DNA of 6,021 bases from Limnohabitans sp. (GCA_023260735.1 JALQUL010000379.1:1-6021); one strand, 5' to 3'; counted from the first letter of the stretch, positions 1 to 6,021 are shown. Notes: a model not told the origin generated them from the sequence alone. Made by a program: numbers and translations.

Positions 1-238
1 TGGTGCTGGTGCTGGTGTTTCTGCTGCTGCTTTTGCAGGTCCTAAATGTGATGTGCCTGAAGCTAAATGGATGAAAGAAGCTGATTTCAAAAAAACTATG
101 GTTGACCAAGGTTACACCATCAAAACATTTAAAGTTAGCAGTGGTAAGTGTTATGAAATTTATGGTACTGACAAAGCTGGCAAAAAAGTTGAAATTTATT
201 TCAACCCAGAAACTGGCAAAGCCATCGAGACTAAATAA
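1..238 (+). CDS. PepSY-domain exported protein, 3' part (N-terminus outside window)
   Basis: The reading frame is open from the left edge (first full codon at base 2) to TAA at 236-238 and gives 78 residues. It begins with a Gly/Ala-rich stretch ending AAAFAG, which looks like the end of a signal peptide with cleavage near AFA|G, so the mature protein would be periplasmic or surface-attached and only about 65 residues long. The rest reads as one PepSY-like unit: a lysine-rich helix (WMKEADFKKTM), then strands around YTIKTFKV, CYEIYG and VEIYFNPETGKAI. The last segment is the typical PepSY ending, where a strand leads into a D/N-P-x-T-G turn. Two cysteines (PKCD and GKCYE) could form a disulfide. 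The GTG at 53 is internal and not the real start. The stop overlaps the start of the cytochrome b gene, so the two are translated together. The biochemical role of such single-PepSY proteins is not settled; a link to the cytochrome is inferred from position only. Confidence 0.8.
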   Translation, partial: GAGAGVSAAAFAGPKCDVPEAKWMKEADFKKTMVDQGYTIKTFKVSSGKCYEIYGTDKAGKKVEIYFNPETGKAIETK

Positions 239-777
239 TGAAAACTGACGTCTATTTACCGGCGTCAGAAAAAGTGTGGGACCTGTTTGTTCGATGTTTT
301 CATTGGACAATGGTGTCCTGCATTTTGCTTGATTATTTTGTTATTTCTGACGGTGAACTACCACATCAAATTTTAGGCTATGGCGCTACTGCATTGGTAC
401 TGTCTAGAATTGTTTGGGGCTTTATTGGCTCCGAAACCGCTAGGTTTAGTGATTTTTTTCCTACTCCTAGCAAACTGCGACATCACTTTAAAGCCATTCG
501 CAATGGCGAGCATTTATATTACAAGGGTCACAACCCTTTAGGTGCCTTAATGATTTTGACCTTATTAAGTCTTATTATTGGCTTAGGCGTCACTGGTTGG
601 ATGCAAACCTTGGATGCTTTTTGGGGCGAGGAATGGTTAATGCTATCTCATGAAATCTTGTCACATACTTTAATGGTAATGGTCTTTATTCATGTCTCTG
701 CTGCCATTATTATGGGTAAAATTGAACGTGTGAAGTTAATCAAGGCCATGGTCACTGGTAACAAAGAACGTTATTAA
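238..777 (+). CDS. Cytochrome b561-family diheme membrane protein
   Basis: This 179-residue protein looks like a membrane-bound b-type cytochrome of the family that includes Ni/Fe-hydrogenase b subunits and cytochrome b561. Four hydrophobic segments are visible, at about residues 20-38, 43-64, 99-120 and 139-160. The N-terminal WDLFVRCFHW motif carries His22 in helix 1, GHNPLGALM carries His98 at the start of helix 3, and helix 4 holds His138, His143 and His152. His43 opens helix 2. Several of these histidines must be the heme ligands, but I cannot assign pairs from one sequence. The family normally passes electrons between the quinone pool and a periplasmic partner. Its ATG shares the A of the preceding TAA (TAATG), and only a weak GAG-type ribosome site lies upstream, which suggests translational coupling to the PepSY gene. 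The partner is probably a periplasmic or membrane redox protein, but no hydrogenase or cytochrome c gene is in view. Confidence 0.85.
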   Translation: MKTDVYLPASEKVWDLFVRCFHWTMVSCILLDYFVISDGELPHQILGYGATALVLSRIVWGFIGSETARFSDFFPTPSKLRHHFKAIRNGEHLYYKGHNPLGALMILTLLSLIIGLGVTGWMQTLDAFWGEEWLMLSHEILSHTLMVMVFIHVSAAIIMGKIERVKLIKAMVTGNKERY

Positions 778-841
778 AGTCAGCTTAATAAAACTACTTA
801 TTATCTATCTACATAGCGCTTAAGAATAGCTAGGTCAATTA

Positions 842-878
842 ATTCAACATAAGTTGAAACTTAAAGCGTTCAACTTAT
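842..878. repeat. Nested inverted repeats in the convergent gap
   Basis: Three copies of one hexamer alternate in direction: TTCAAC (843-848), GTTGAA (853-858), TTCAAC (869-874). The outer pair is longer, with ATAAGTTGAA (849-858) exactly complementary to TTCAACTTAT (869-878) around a 10-nt loop. The middle copy can pair with either neighbour but not both, so two exclusive hairpins are possible. No clear T-run follows on either strand, so this is not a textbook Rho-independent terminator. It lies between two convergent genes (ends at 777 and 940), where transcripts from both sides must stop. Nothing else in 778-939 looks like a gene or promoter. Confidence 0.4.
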
Positions 879-939
879 TAGAAGTTTGCAGCTCAATCAT
901 TTCACACTAAAATATCCTCTGGTTTTTGGCATAGTAAGC

Positions 940-1953
940 TTATTCACCTAGCAACTCATGGGTATCCACTATTAGCCAATTTTGTAGGGCATCTGGAGTT
1001 AAACCTTGCTCAAGTTGCGCCTGTTCGTGCTGATTTTGTAATTGCTGTAAATGGGCTAAATAACTTGGGCCTTTATTGACAAATAAACGTACTCCACCTT
1101 TGTTTAAATCTGGCGCTCTAAAAAACATCGGGCCATCACTTTGCGGGGTATCTCCAGCTACCAAAATTGGTTTTTTCCATTTATGAATATGCGTACGAAT
1201 GGCTGCGTATTTACCCTCATACCAAGGCAAGGGTGCCCATAAAGCATGGGTTAATTCATAGTCTTGCATTTGCTCTTGACTATAAGCACCTTGCTCAATT
1301 TTTTTACGTGAAGTGCTTAATTCCTGCGTTACAGGATGACGCAAGGCCAAATTAACACCAATCACATTGGCAGGTTTAACACTGTAGCCGTACAAAGGGT
1401 CTGCAACAATCATACGCACTAACTCTTCTGCAGCCGCCGTCACTACAAAAACCTCAATTCCACTAGCCATTAAGGCTGCATACAGCTCTTGCTGCCCCTT
1501 TAGCATTTTTGGAATAGGAATGATGTCCGTTTTTTCGGAACGGCCATTGGTCACCTGAGCTGATAATGGGCTATTTAAAGCCAACATCTCATCCATCCAG
1601 ATTTTTAATTGCTTAATTTGAAAACCAGCAAATATTTGTGAGGCCCAAGGGTAGCCAATTTGATCGTCTATTTGGCCAAGGCGTTCGTAATAACTGTATA
1701 AACTTTCTTGATAGCCTTCTCTATCTAAAAAAGGAATTAACTTTAAAGAAGGATGCATTGTCTCACGTGTAAGTACCCCTTTTTGTTCTAAAAAAGGCAA
1801 AAACGCCGAAACCAAATCATATTGATAGGTGGTTTGATCCGCATCAAAAACAGCAAATGCACCACTGTGTGCATTTTTACTAATTAAATCTTGCAAATAT
1901 TTTTTAGCGTGCAATGGCCAACTTGGTAATGCAATTGAAAGATTCGTTTTCAT
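940..1953 (-). CDS. pchP: Phosphorylcholine phosphatase (HAD superfamily), no signal peptide
   Basis: This 337-residue enzyme should hydrolyse phosphocholine to choline and phosphate. It matches Pseudomonas aeruginosa PchP along its whole length as I remember that sequence, including YDLVSAFLPFLEQKGVL, SLKLIPF, EELVRM and KKPILVAGDTP. The HAD motifs are complete: motif I DADQT (nucleophile Asp37, acid/base Asp39, Thr41), motif II TAA (Thr172), motif III Lys248 in EGKYAAI, and motif IV GDTPQSD (Asp268 and Asp273). Every motif sits six residues later than in PchP, so no gap separates them. Residues from about 45 to 165 form the helical cap. PchP is exported, but this protein starts at the mature enzyme region with no hydrophobic leader, and a TAA at 1960-1962 blocks any in-frame extension. 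It is therefore probably cytoplasmic. I chose ATG 1953 over the TTG one codon earlier because AAGGGG lies nine bases upstream. It is the last gene of the choline locus, 124 nt after betA. Confidence 0.9.
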   Translation of the reverse strand: MKTNLSIALPSWPLHAKKYLQDLISKNAHSGAFAVFDADQTTYQYDLVSAFLPFLEQKGVLTRETMHPSLKLIPFLDREGYQESLYSYYERLGQIDDQIGYPWASQIFAGFQIKQLKIWMDEMLALNSPLSAQVTNGRSEKTDIIPIPKMLKGQQELYAALMASGIEVFVVTAAAEELVRMIVADPLYGYSVKPANVIGVNLALRHPVTQELSTSRKKIEQGAYSQEQMQDYELTHALWAPLPWYEGKYAAIRTHIHKWKKPILVAGDTPQSDGPMFFRAPDLNKGGVRLFVNKGPSYLAHLQQLQNQHEQAQLEQGLTPDALQNWLIVDTHELLGE

Positions 1954-1962
1954 CAAAATTTA

Positions 1963-1968
1963 CCCCTT
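1963..1968 (-). promoter_or_regulatory. Ribosome binding site of pchP
   Basis: On the minus strand AAGGGG lies nine bases before the ATG at 1953 and six before the alternative TTG at 1956. It supports a true start here, and so a protein without a leader peptide. Confidence 0.65.
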
Positions 1969-2010
1969 ATTAGGTGTTCAAGCACAATGCAAGCCAAGCC
2001 TACACGTCAA

Positions 2011-2020
2011 CAAACGTTTG
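2011..2020. promoter_or_regulatory. Perfect 10-bp palindrome upstream of pchP, operator candidate
   Basis: CAAACGTTTG reads the same on both strands and lies 57 bases before the pchP ATG, between the hairpin that follows betA and the pchP start. An ACGT-centred dyad in this place resembles operators of TetR-type repressors; the choline sensor BetI belongs to that family. No regulator gene is in view, and a 10-bp palindrome can occur by chance, so this is a candidate only. A TTGACG reading toward pchP follows it immediately (minus strand, 2005-2010) and could be a -35 element, but no good -10 is correctly spaced from it. Confidence 0.3.
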
Positions 2021-2027
2021 ATAAAGA

Positions 2028-2067
2028 ACCCACAACACCAAGACGATATTAGTCTTATGTTGTAGGT
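2028..2067. terminator. Hairpin after betA, possible terminator
   Basis: Eleven bases beyond the betA stop an imperfect stem can form: ACC (2028-2030) with GGT (2065-2067), ACAACA (2032-2037) with TGTTGT (2058-2063), and AAGAC (2040-2044) with GTCTT (2052-2056), around a 7-nt loop. One mismatch and a small bulge interrupt about 14 pairs. On the minus strand the tail is TTCTTTAT, which is weak. On the plus strand TATTTTT follows directly and is better. It may trim the betA message, slow readthrough into pchP, or stop antisense transcription entering betA. Confidence 0.45.
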
Positions 2068-2077
2068 ATTTTTAAAA

Positions 2078-3748
2078 TTAACGTTGTGAAGTTAAATAAT
2101 TAGGATTCACATAAAACGGTGCAGTTGAGCGTGGCAGGGCTTGGGCACCTTTAATCACATCGGCTAATTTTTCAGCCAACATAATGGTGGGTACATTTAA
2201 ATTGCCGCTCACAATATTGGGCATAATTGAGGCATCTACTACACGTAAATTTTGAACACCGTGTACTTTTGCCTCTCCATCGACCACCGCCATTTCATCA
2301 GTACCCATTTTGCAAGTGCATGATGGATGATATGCCGTTTCACTATTTCTAGAAATATGCTCATCAATTTCGGCGTCAGTTTGCACGTGTTTACCCGGCG
2401 ATAATTCTTCACCACGGAAAGGATCCATCGCTTTTTGTGCAAAGATTTCACGCGTTAAACGAATCGCAGCACGCATTTCTTTGCGGTCTTGCTCGGTGGA
2501 CATATAGTTAAATTTAATTTCTGGTGCTTGTAGTGGGTCGTTAGAACGAATCTTCACATGGCCACGGCTGGTAGAGCGCATTGGGCCCACATGAGCTTGG
2601 AAGCCATGGCATTTCACTGGGGAACTACCATCATAACGCACTGCCATTGGCAAGAAATGATATTGCAAATCAGGGTGTTTAACTCCGGCATCACTGCGAA
2701 TAAAGCCACCTGACTCAAAATGGTTGGTAGCACCTAATCCCTTTTGGAATAACAACCACTCCAAACCAATTTTGGCTTTTACTAATGGGTTGTTAGTCGA
2801 ATAAAGAGTGATTGGTTTTTTACATTCATACTGCACATAGGTTTCGACATGGTCTTGTAAGTTTTGACCCACGCCTGGTAAATTTACTTTCACCTCAATG
2901 CCAACAGATTTTAAATGCTCGGGGTCACCAATGCCAGACAATTGCAATAATTGTGGCGAGTTAATAGCACCACCACATAAAATCACTTCTTTACGAGCTC
3001 TAATTTCTTCCTTGACTCCATTCTTTAAAATCTCTACACCAACTGCTACTAAAGCATCTGGTGGACCTTCTAAAAGAATTTTTGTCACAATCGTATTAAG
3101 ATGGATTTCGGTATTATCGCGCTCCATGGCGGGACGTAAATAAGCCATAGCGGTACTCCAGCGACGTCCTTGATGCACTGTCATATCCATTGGGCCTAAA
3201 CCCTCTTGCTGATACCCATTCATGTCTTCAGTGTAAGGGTAGCCCGCCTCTACACCCGCATCAATAAAAGCTCTGTACAAGGGATTTTTTCCTGCACCAG
3301 TACTTACATTTAATGGACCTGAATCGCCACGGTAATCATCACCGCCTTTGGCTCTGGTTTCTGATTTTCTAAAATAGGGTAGGCAATCGGCATAAGACCA
3401 GTTTTCTAGGCCTTTGTGTGAAGCCCATCCATCATAGTCAAGCGCATGACCACGAATATAAACCATGCCGTTAATAGATGAAGAACCACCAACGGTTTTA
3501 CCCCTTGGGCAATGCACTTTTCGGTTAGCCATACCTGGCTCTGGCTCAGACTCATACATCCATGTGTATTTAGGATTGGCCATTGGATAAGCTAAAGCGG
3601 ATGGCATATGAATAAACAAATGATGATCCATGCCACCCGCCTCTAGCACTAATACCCTTGTGACCTCATCTTCACTTAGGCGATTGGCTAAAACGCTACC
3701 TGCCGAGCCTGATCCAATAATAATGTAATCAATGTTAGTTGCTGTCAT
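2078..3748 (-). CDS. betA: Choline dehydrogenase
   Basis: BetA is a membrane-associated FAD enzyme of the GMC oxidoreductase family that oxidises choline to betaine aldehyde, passing electrons to the respiratory chain. The protein has 556 residues, the same length as E. coli BetA, and follows it closely throughout (GLENWSYADCLPYFRK, GYQQEGLGPMD, LPGVGQNLQDH, HFLPMAVRYDGSSPVK). The FAD-binding fold opens with GSGSAG (12-17) and ends at Glu36 in VLEAGG. GMC signature 1 spans about 82-106 (GGSSSING core) and signature 2 is 260-274, ending SGIG. The active-site pair is His474 in AYHPSCTCKMG and Asn518 in SGNLNVPT; the 44-residue spacing equals that of His466 and Asn510 in choline oxidase. AAGGAT lies seven bases before the ATG, which supports this start. 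The gene begins 49 nt after betB ends, with no terminator between, so the two are almost certainly co-transcribed. It appears intact. Confidence 0.97.
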   Translation of the reverse strand: MTATNIDYIIIGSGSAGSVLANRLSEDEVTRVLVLEAGGMDHHLFIHMPSALAYPMANPKYTWMYESEPEPGMANRKVHCPRGKTVGGSSSINGMVYIRGHALDYDGWASHKGLENWSYADCLPYFRKSETRAKGGDDYRGDSGPLNVSTGAGKNPLYRAFIDAGVEAGYPYTEDMNGYQQEGLGPMDMTVHQGRRWSTAMAYLRPAMERDNTEIHLNTIVTKILLEGPPDALVAVGVEILKNGVKEEIRARKEVILCGGAINSPQLLQLSGIGDPEHLKSVGIEVKVNLPGVGQNLQDHVETYVQYECKKPITLYSTNNPLVKAKIGLEWLLFQKGLGATNHFESGGFIRSDAGVKHPDLQYHFLPMAVRYDGSSPVKCHGFQAHVGPMRSTSRGHVKIRSNDPLQAPEIKFNYMSTEQDRKEMRAAIRLTREIFAQKAMDPFRGEELSPGKHVQTDAEIDEHISRNSETAYHPSCTCKMGTDEMAVVDGEAKVHGVQNLRVVDASIMPNIVSGNLNVPTIMLAEKLADVIKGAQALPRSTAPFYVNPNYLTSQR

Positions 3749-3755
3749 AGCGAAA

Positions 3756-3760
3756 TCCTT
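3756..3760 (-). promoter_or_regulatory. Ribosome binding site of betA
   Basis: AAGGA on the minus strand lies seven bases before the betA ATG, inside the 49-nt betB-betA gap. That gap shows no hairpin with a T-run, so it fits an internal junction of one message. Confidence 0.65.
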
Positions 3761-3797
3761 TTGAATATATAAACTTAAACGATTAGCCCAGTTTTTA

Positions 3798-5270
3798 TTA
3801 ACGGTAACCAGTTACCACATCGCCCAATTCAACATAAATTGTTTTTAACTGTGTGTAATGCTCGAGGGCTACCATTGAGTTTTCGTGGCCAATACCCGAC
3901 TCTTTAGCGCCACCAAATGGCATTTCAATAGGCGTGATGTTGTAGTTATTAATCCAGCAAATACCGGCTTTTAATTGATTAGCGACTCGGTGAGCACGGC
4001 GAATATCGGTGGTAAAAACACCTGCTGCCAAACCAAATCGAGTGTTGTTGGCTCGCTCAATAGCTTCCTCTTCGGTGTCAAAAGTGAGCATTGACAAAAC
4101 CGGTCCAAAAATTTCTTCACGGACAATTTTCATGTCATCGGTACAATTAGCAAAAATGGTGGGAGCTACAAAATTACTACTACCATTACTAACCGCAACA
4201 CGATTACCACCTGCCACTAATTGCGCACCTTCATCAATTCCACTTTGTATATAAGCCAATACTTTTTCGGTGTGTTCTGGTGATATTAATGCACCTACTT
4301 CGGTGTTTAAATCAAGTGGTAAACCGACTTTTAATAAAGCCGTACGCTCTGTTAAGCGAGCTAAAAAGCGATCAGCAATACCTTTTTGTACAAATACTCT
4401 GGTGCAGTTGGTACAAACTTCGCCTTGAGTATAAAAGTTGCCCATCATGGCCGCTGCAACTGCGTTTTCTAAATCAGCATCATCAAAAATAACTAATGGA
4501 GATTTACCACCTAACTCCATAGTGACGCGTTTTAACGTACCAGCTGCAGTTTCCATGACTTTTTTACCTGTAGCCACAGAGCCTGTCACAGAAACCTTTG
4601 CTGCGCCCTCATGAGCTGCTAACATGGCCCCGGTTTGACGACGGCCTTGCAAGACGTTAAAAACGCCTGCTGGTACACCAGCCTCTAGGTAAATTTCAGC
4701 TAAACGCACCGCCGTCATTGGAGTGAGTTCGGAGGGCTTAAAAATCATGGCATTCCCCGCTGCCAATGCAGGAGCAGATTTCCAGCAAGCAATTTGAATA
4801 GGGTAATTCCAAGCACCAATGCCTACACACACGCCTAATGGTTCACGGCGAGTATAAGCAAAAGCCGTTTTAAATGGGTATTGTGCTCCTGCTAAAGTGG
4901 CGGCTGCGCCAGCAAAATACTCAATACAATCGGCACCACTTAATACGTCAACTACATTAGCTTCTTGTAATGGTTTACCGGTATCTTTTACTTCTAATTC
5001 AGCTAACTCATCATTATATTGACGTAATAATTGAGCGGCTTTTTGCAAAATACGACCACGTTCAACACCTGTCATGGCCGACCAAATTTTAAAACCCTCT
5101 TGAGCCACTTGCATGGCTTGTTCAATATCTTGAGCAGATGCATCATGAACCACACCCAAAACTTCACCAGTTGCAGGGTTGAAGTTTTCAAAAGATTCAC
5201 CACTACCAATCAAGGGCTGCCCCCCTACAAAACTGACGATATTGGTTAAATTTGAATTTGTTTGCGACAT
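3798..5270 (-). CDS. betB: Betaine aldehyde dehydrogenase
   Basis: BetB is a cytoplasmic NAD(P)-dependent aldehyde dehydrogenase that converts betaine aldehyde to glycine betaine, the second step after BetA. Read from the ATG at 5270 it has 490 residues, equal to E. coli BetB, and the catalytic residues fall on the usual numbers: Glu252 in TMELGGKSP and Cys286 in GEVCTNCTR. The coenzyme region is clear (GIGAWNYPIQIACWKSAPALAAGNA, here residues 150-174, and FKPSE with Lys178). The VTGSVATGKKVM loop and EEIFGPVLS follow in the normal order. A GTG four codons upstream (5282) is in frame, but the length match and a GGAT six bases before the ATG favour 5270. One oddity is Cys289, three residues after the catalytic cysteine, where E. 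coli BetB has glycine. It is the first gene after the 5328-5349 palindrome and is followed closely by betA. Confidence 0.96.
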   Translation of the reverse strand: MSQTNSNLTNIVSFVGGQPLIGSGESFENFNPATGEVLGVVHDASAQDIEQAMQVAQEGFKIWSAMTGVERGRILQKAAQLLRQYNDELAELEVKDTGKPLQEANVVDVLSGADCIEYFAGAAATLAGAQYPFKTAFAYTRREPLGVCVGIGAWNYPIQIACWKSAPALAAGNAMIFKPSELTPMTAVRLAEIYLEAGVPAGVFNVLQGRRQTGAMLAAHEGAAKVSVTGSVATGKKVMETAAGTLKRVTMELGGKSPLVIFDDADLENAVAAAMMGNFYTQGEVCTNCTRVFVQKGIADRFLARLTERTALLKVGLPLDLNTEVGALISPEHTEKVLAYIQSGIDEGAQLVAGGNRVAVSNGSSNFVAPTIFANCTDDMKIVREEIFGPVLSMLTFDTEEEAIERANNTRFGLAAGVFTTDIRRAHRVANQLKAGICWINNYNITPIEMPFGGAKESGIGHENSMVALEHYTQLKTIYVELGDVVTGYR

Positions 5271-5327
5271 AAAATCATCCACTCAAAAAATGCCTTTTTA
5301 CAGGCTTTGTAATCTATAAAATAATTA
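5271..5327 (-). promoter_or_regulatory. betB leader
   Basis: If the hairpin at 5328-5349 ends the upstream message, the betBA promoter must overlap it or lie in these 57 bases. The stretch is very AT-rich, and TATAGA (5313-5318, minus strand) could be a -10 element, but I find no good -35 at 16-18 bases, so a promoter here would need an activator or readthrough would have to supply betBA. A short GCCT/AGGC stem (5292-5305) followed by ATTTTTT lies just before the ribosome site. Confidence 0.25.
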
Positions 5328-5349
5328 CGGCTCAACAGGTGTTGAGCCG
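5328..5349 (-). terminator. Perfect-arm hairpin between choX and betB; terminator or operator
   Basis: Two exactly complementary 10-base arms, CGGCTCAACA (5328-5337) and TGTTGAGCCG (5340-5349), flank two central bases. As RNA this gives a GC-rich 9-bp stem with a four-base loop. On the minus strand it is followed by TAATTATTTTATAG, which is T-rich though broken by A, and it lies 66 bases past the choX stop, so a Rho-independent terminator for the transporter message is the simplest reading. As DNA it is also a long dyad only about 57 bases before betB, where a repressor or activator could bind. Both roles are possible. Confidence 0.6.
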
Positions 5350-5415
5350 CAATCACGAAATAACTTTATTTTATCTGAGTTATATTTTTAAAAAACTCGG
5401 AAAAATTAAAAGCTC

Positions 5416-6021
5416 TTATTTTAAAGAAGCTTTAACTGTAGCTAAACCTTCTTTACCGTCAAAAGTTTTTACACCCATTAACCATTTATCTAAAGCAGCT
5501 GGATTTTTTTGTAAATAGGCTTTAGCAGCTTTATTTGGGGAAGTTTTATCTAAAATAGGACCCATTACTTCATTTTCCATGGCTAATGAATATTGAAGAT
5601 TTTTAATAAATGCGGCTGCGTTAGGGCAACGTGTTTCAAATGATGGGGCCACAGCAGTGTAAACCTTCGCTTCGCCTAAATTAGGACCGAATACATCGTC
5701 ACCACCTGCTAGATAGCTCATTTTCATTTGTACATTCATGGGATGGGGTTCCCAACCTAAAAACACAATACCTTTGTTAGCTTTAATTGCTTTTTGAGCA
5801 GCAGACAACATACCCGCTTCTGAAGACTCAACCATTTTGAATGATTTCAAGCCAAATTTATTTTCTTTGATCATTCCAGCAATTAAAGCATTGCCATCAT
5901 TACCTGGCTCAATACCATAAATTTTGCCATCAAGTTCTTTTTGAAACTTGGCAATATCAGCAAAAGTTTTTAAACCTTTGTCGTACAAATAAGTAGGTAC
6001 AGCCAAAGTGTATTTAGCACC
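5416..6021 (-). CDS. choX: Choline ABC transporter substrate-binding protein, C-terminal part
   Basis: The frame is open from the right edge to TAA at 5416-5418 and gives the last 201 residues; the signal peptide and N-terminal third are outside the window. It belongs to the OpuAC/ProX family of periplasmic binding proteins for quaternary amines. The segments KIYGIEPGNDGNALI and GIVFLGWEPHPMN are typical of the choline-specific ChoX branch. The ligand residues I recall for Sinorhizobium ChoX (Tyr119, Asn156, Trp205) are matched with identical spacing: Tyr at codon 6010-6012, the first Asn of GNDGN, and Trp of GWEPHP. The protein should therefore capture choline for an ABC importer whose permease and ATPase genes would lie to the right. 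A glycine betaine-binding ProX/OpuAC member is the main alternative. It shares its strand with betB but is separated from it by 145 nt holding a probable terminator. TTG at 6006 is internal. Confidence 0.85.
   Translation of the reverse strand, partial: GAKYTLAVPTYLYDKGLKTFADIAKFQKELDGKIYGIEPGNDGNALIAGMIKENKFGLKSFKMVESSEAGMLSAAQKAIKANKGIVFLGWEPHPMNVQMKMSYLAGGDDVFGPNLGEAKVYTAVAPSFETRCPNAAAFIKNLQYSLAMENEVMGPILDKTSPNKAAKAYLQKNPAALDKWLMGVKTFDGKEGLATVKASLK

Noticed and set aside
53..238. GTG at 53 as the start of a 61-residue protein
   Set aside because: The frame is open to the left edge, and the bases before 53 encode a signal-peptide end and a conserved Cys.
1957..2077. A frameshifted signal peptide upstream of pchP
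   Set aside because: I translated the minus-strand frames here and found no start followed by a hydrophobic leader.
2239..2451. Minus-strand open frame of 70 codons inside betA
   Set aside because: It lies wholly in another frame of an intact betA, with no recognisable domain. The same holds for the plus-strand frames at 1167-1355, 2898-3143, 4009-4254, 4280-4492 and 5031-5249.
3826..3837. AATTCAACATAA, identical to 841-852
   Set aside because: The copy at 3826 lies in the betB coding region and encodes conserved C-terminal residues; a 12-base AT-rich match is likely chance.
5268..5282. betB start at GTG 5282
   Set aside because: The ATG at 5270 gives the usual 490 residues, standard catalytic numbering (Glu252, Cys286), and has a GGAT ribosome site.
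5285..5305. Small hairpin GCCT/AGGC plus ATTTTTT before betB as an attenuator
   Set aside because: A stem of only four pairs is too weak to call, and no leader peptide or alternative pairing is evident.
5372..5400. Inverted repeat just after choX (CTGAGTT at 5375-5381 and AACTCGG at 5394-5400) as the choX terminator
   Set aside because: On the minus strand the stem has a mismatch near its base, a long AT loop and no clean T-run; the dyad at 5328-5349 is a better candidate.

Overview
The window comes from a moderately AT-rich proteobacterium. The bet and pchP genes resemble gammaproteobacterial homologues (E. coli BetA/BetB, Pseudomonas PchP), and the PepSY-cytochrome b pair is common in beta- and gammaproteobacteria. 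I cannot place the genus. All six recognised genes end in TAA and are tightly packed. I see no mobile element, tRNA, rRNA, CRISPR array or broken gene.

The left part (1-777, plus strand) is a two-gene unit. It holds the 3' end of a small exported PepSY-domain protein, whose stop codon overlaps the start of a four-helix cytochrome b561-family membrane protein. This looks like an envelope electron-transfer module of unknown partner. A 162-nt convergent gap with nested inverted repeats (778-939) separates it from the rest.

The right part (940-6021, minus strand, read right to left) is a choline-use locus. In order of transcription it holds a choline-binding ABC transporter protein (ChoX-like, N-terminus outside the window), a perfect-arm hairpin, betaine aldehyde dehydrogenase (BetB), choline dehydrogenase (BetA), a second hairpin, and a phosphorylcholine phosphatase (PchP-like, HAD superfamily).

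Together they describe one route: phosphocholine to choline (PchP), choline to betaine aldehyde (BetA), then betaine aldehyde to glycine betaine (BetB), with choline import by the ABC system. Glycine betaine could serve as osmoprotectant or be broken down further; no betaine-degradation gene, BetI regulator or BetT transporter is visible here.

The pathway itself is known. The most notable departure is that the phosphatase matches Pseudomonas PchP motif for motif but has no signal peptide, and an in-frame stop just upstream leaves no room for one. This points to cytoplasmic rather than periplasmic release of choline. Other points worth a look are motif changes in the same enzyme, an extra cysteine next to the BetB catalytic cysteine, two operator-like palindromes, and the coupled PepSY-cytochrome b pair. 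I found no clearly new system.
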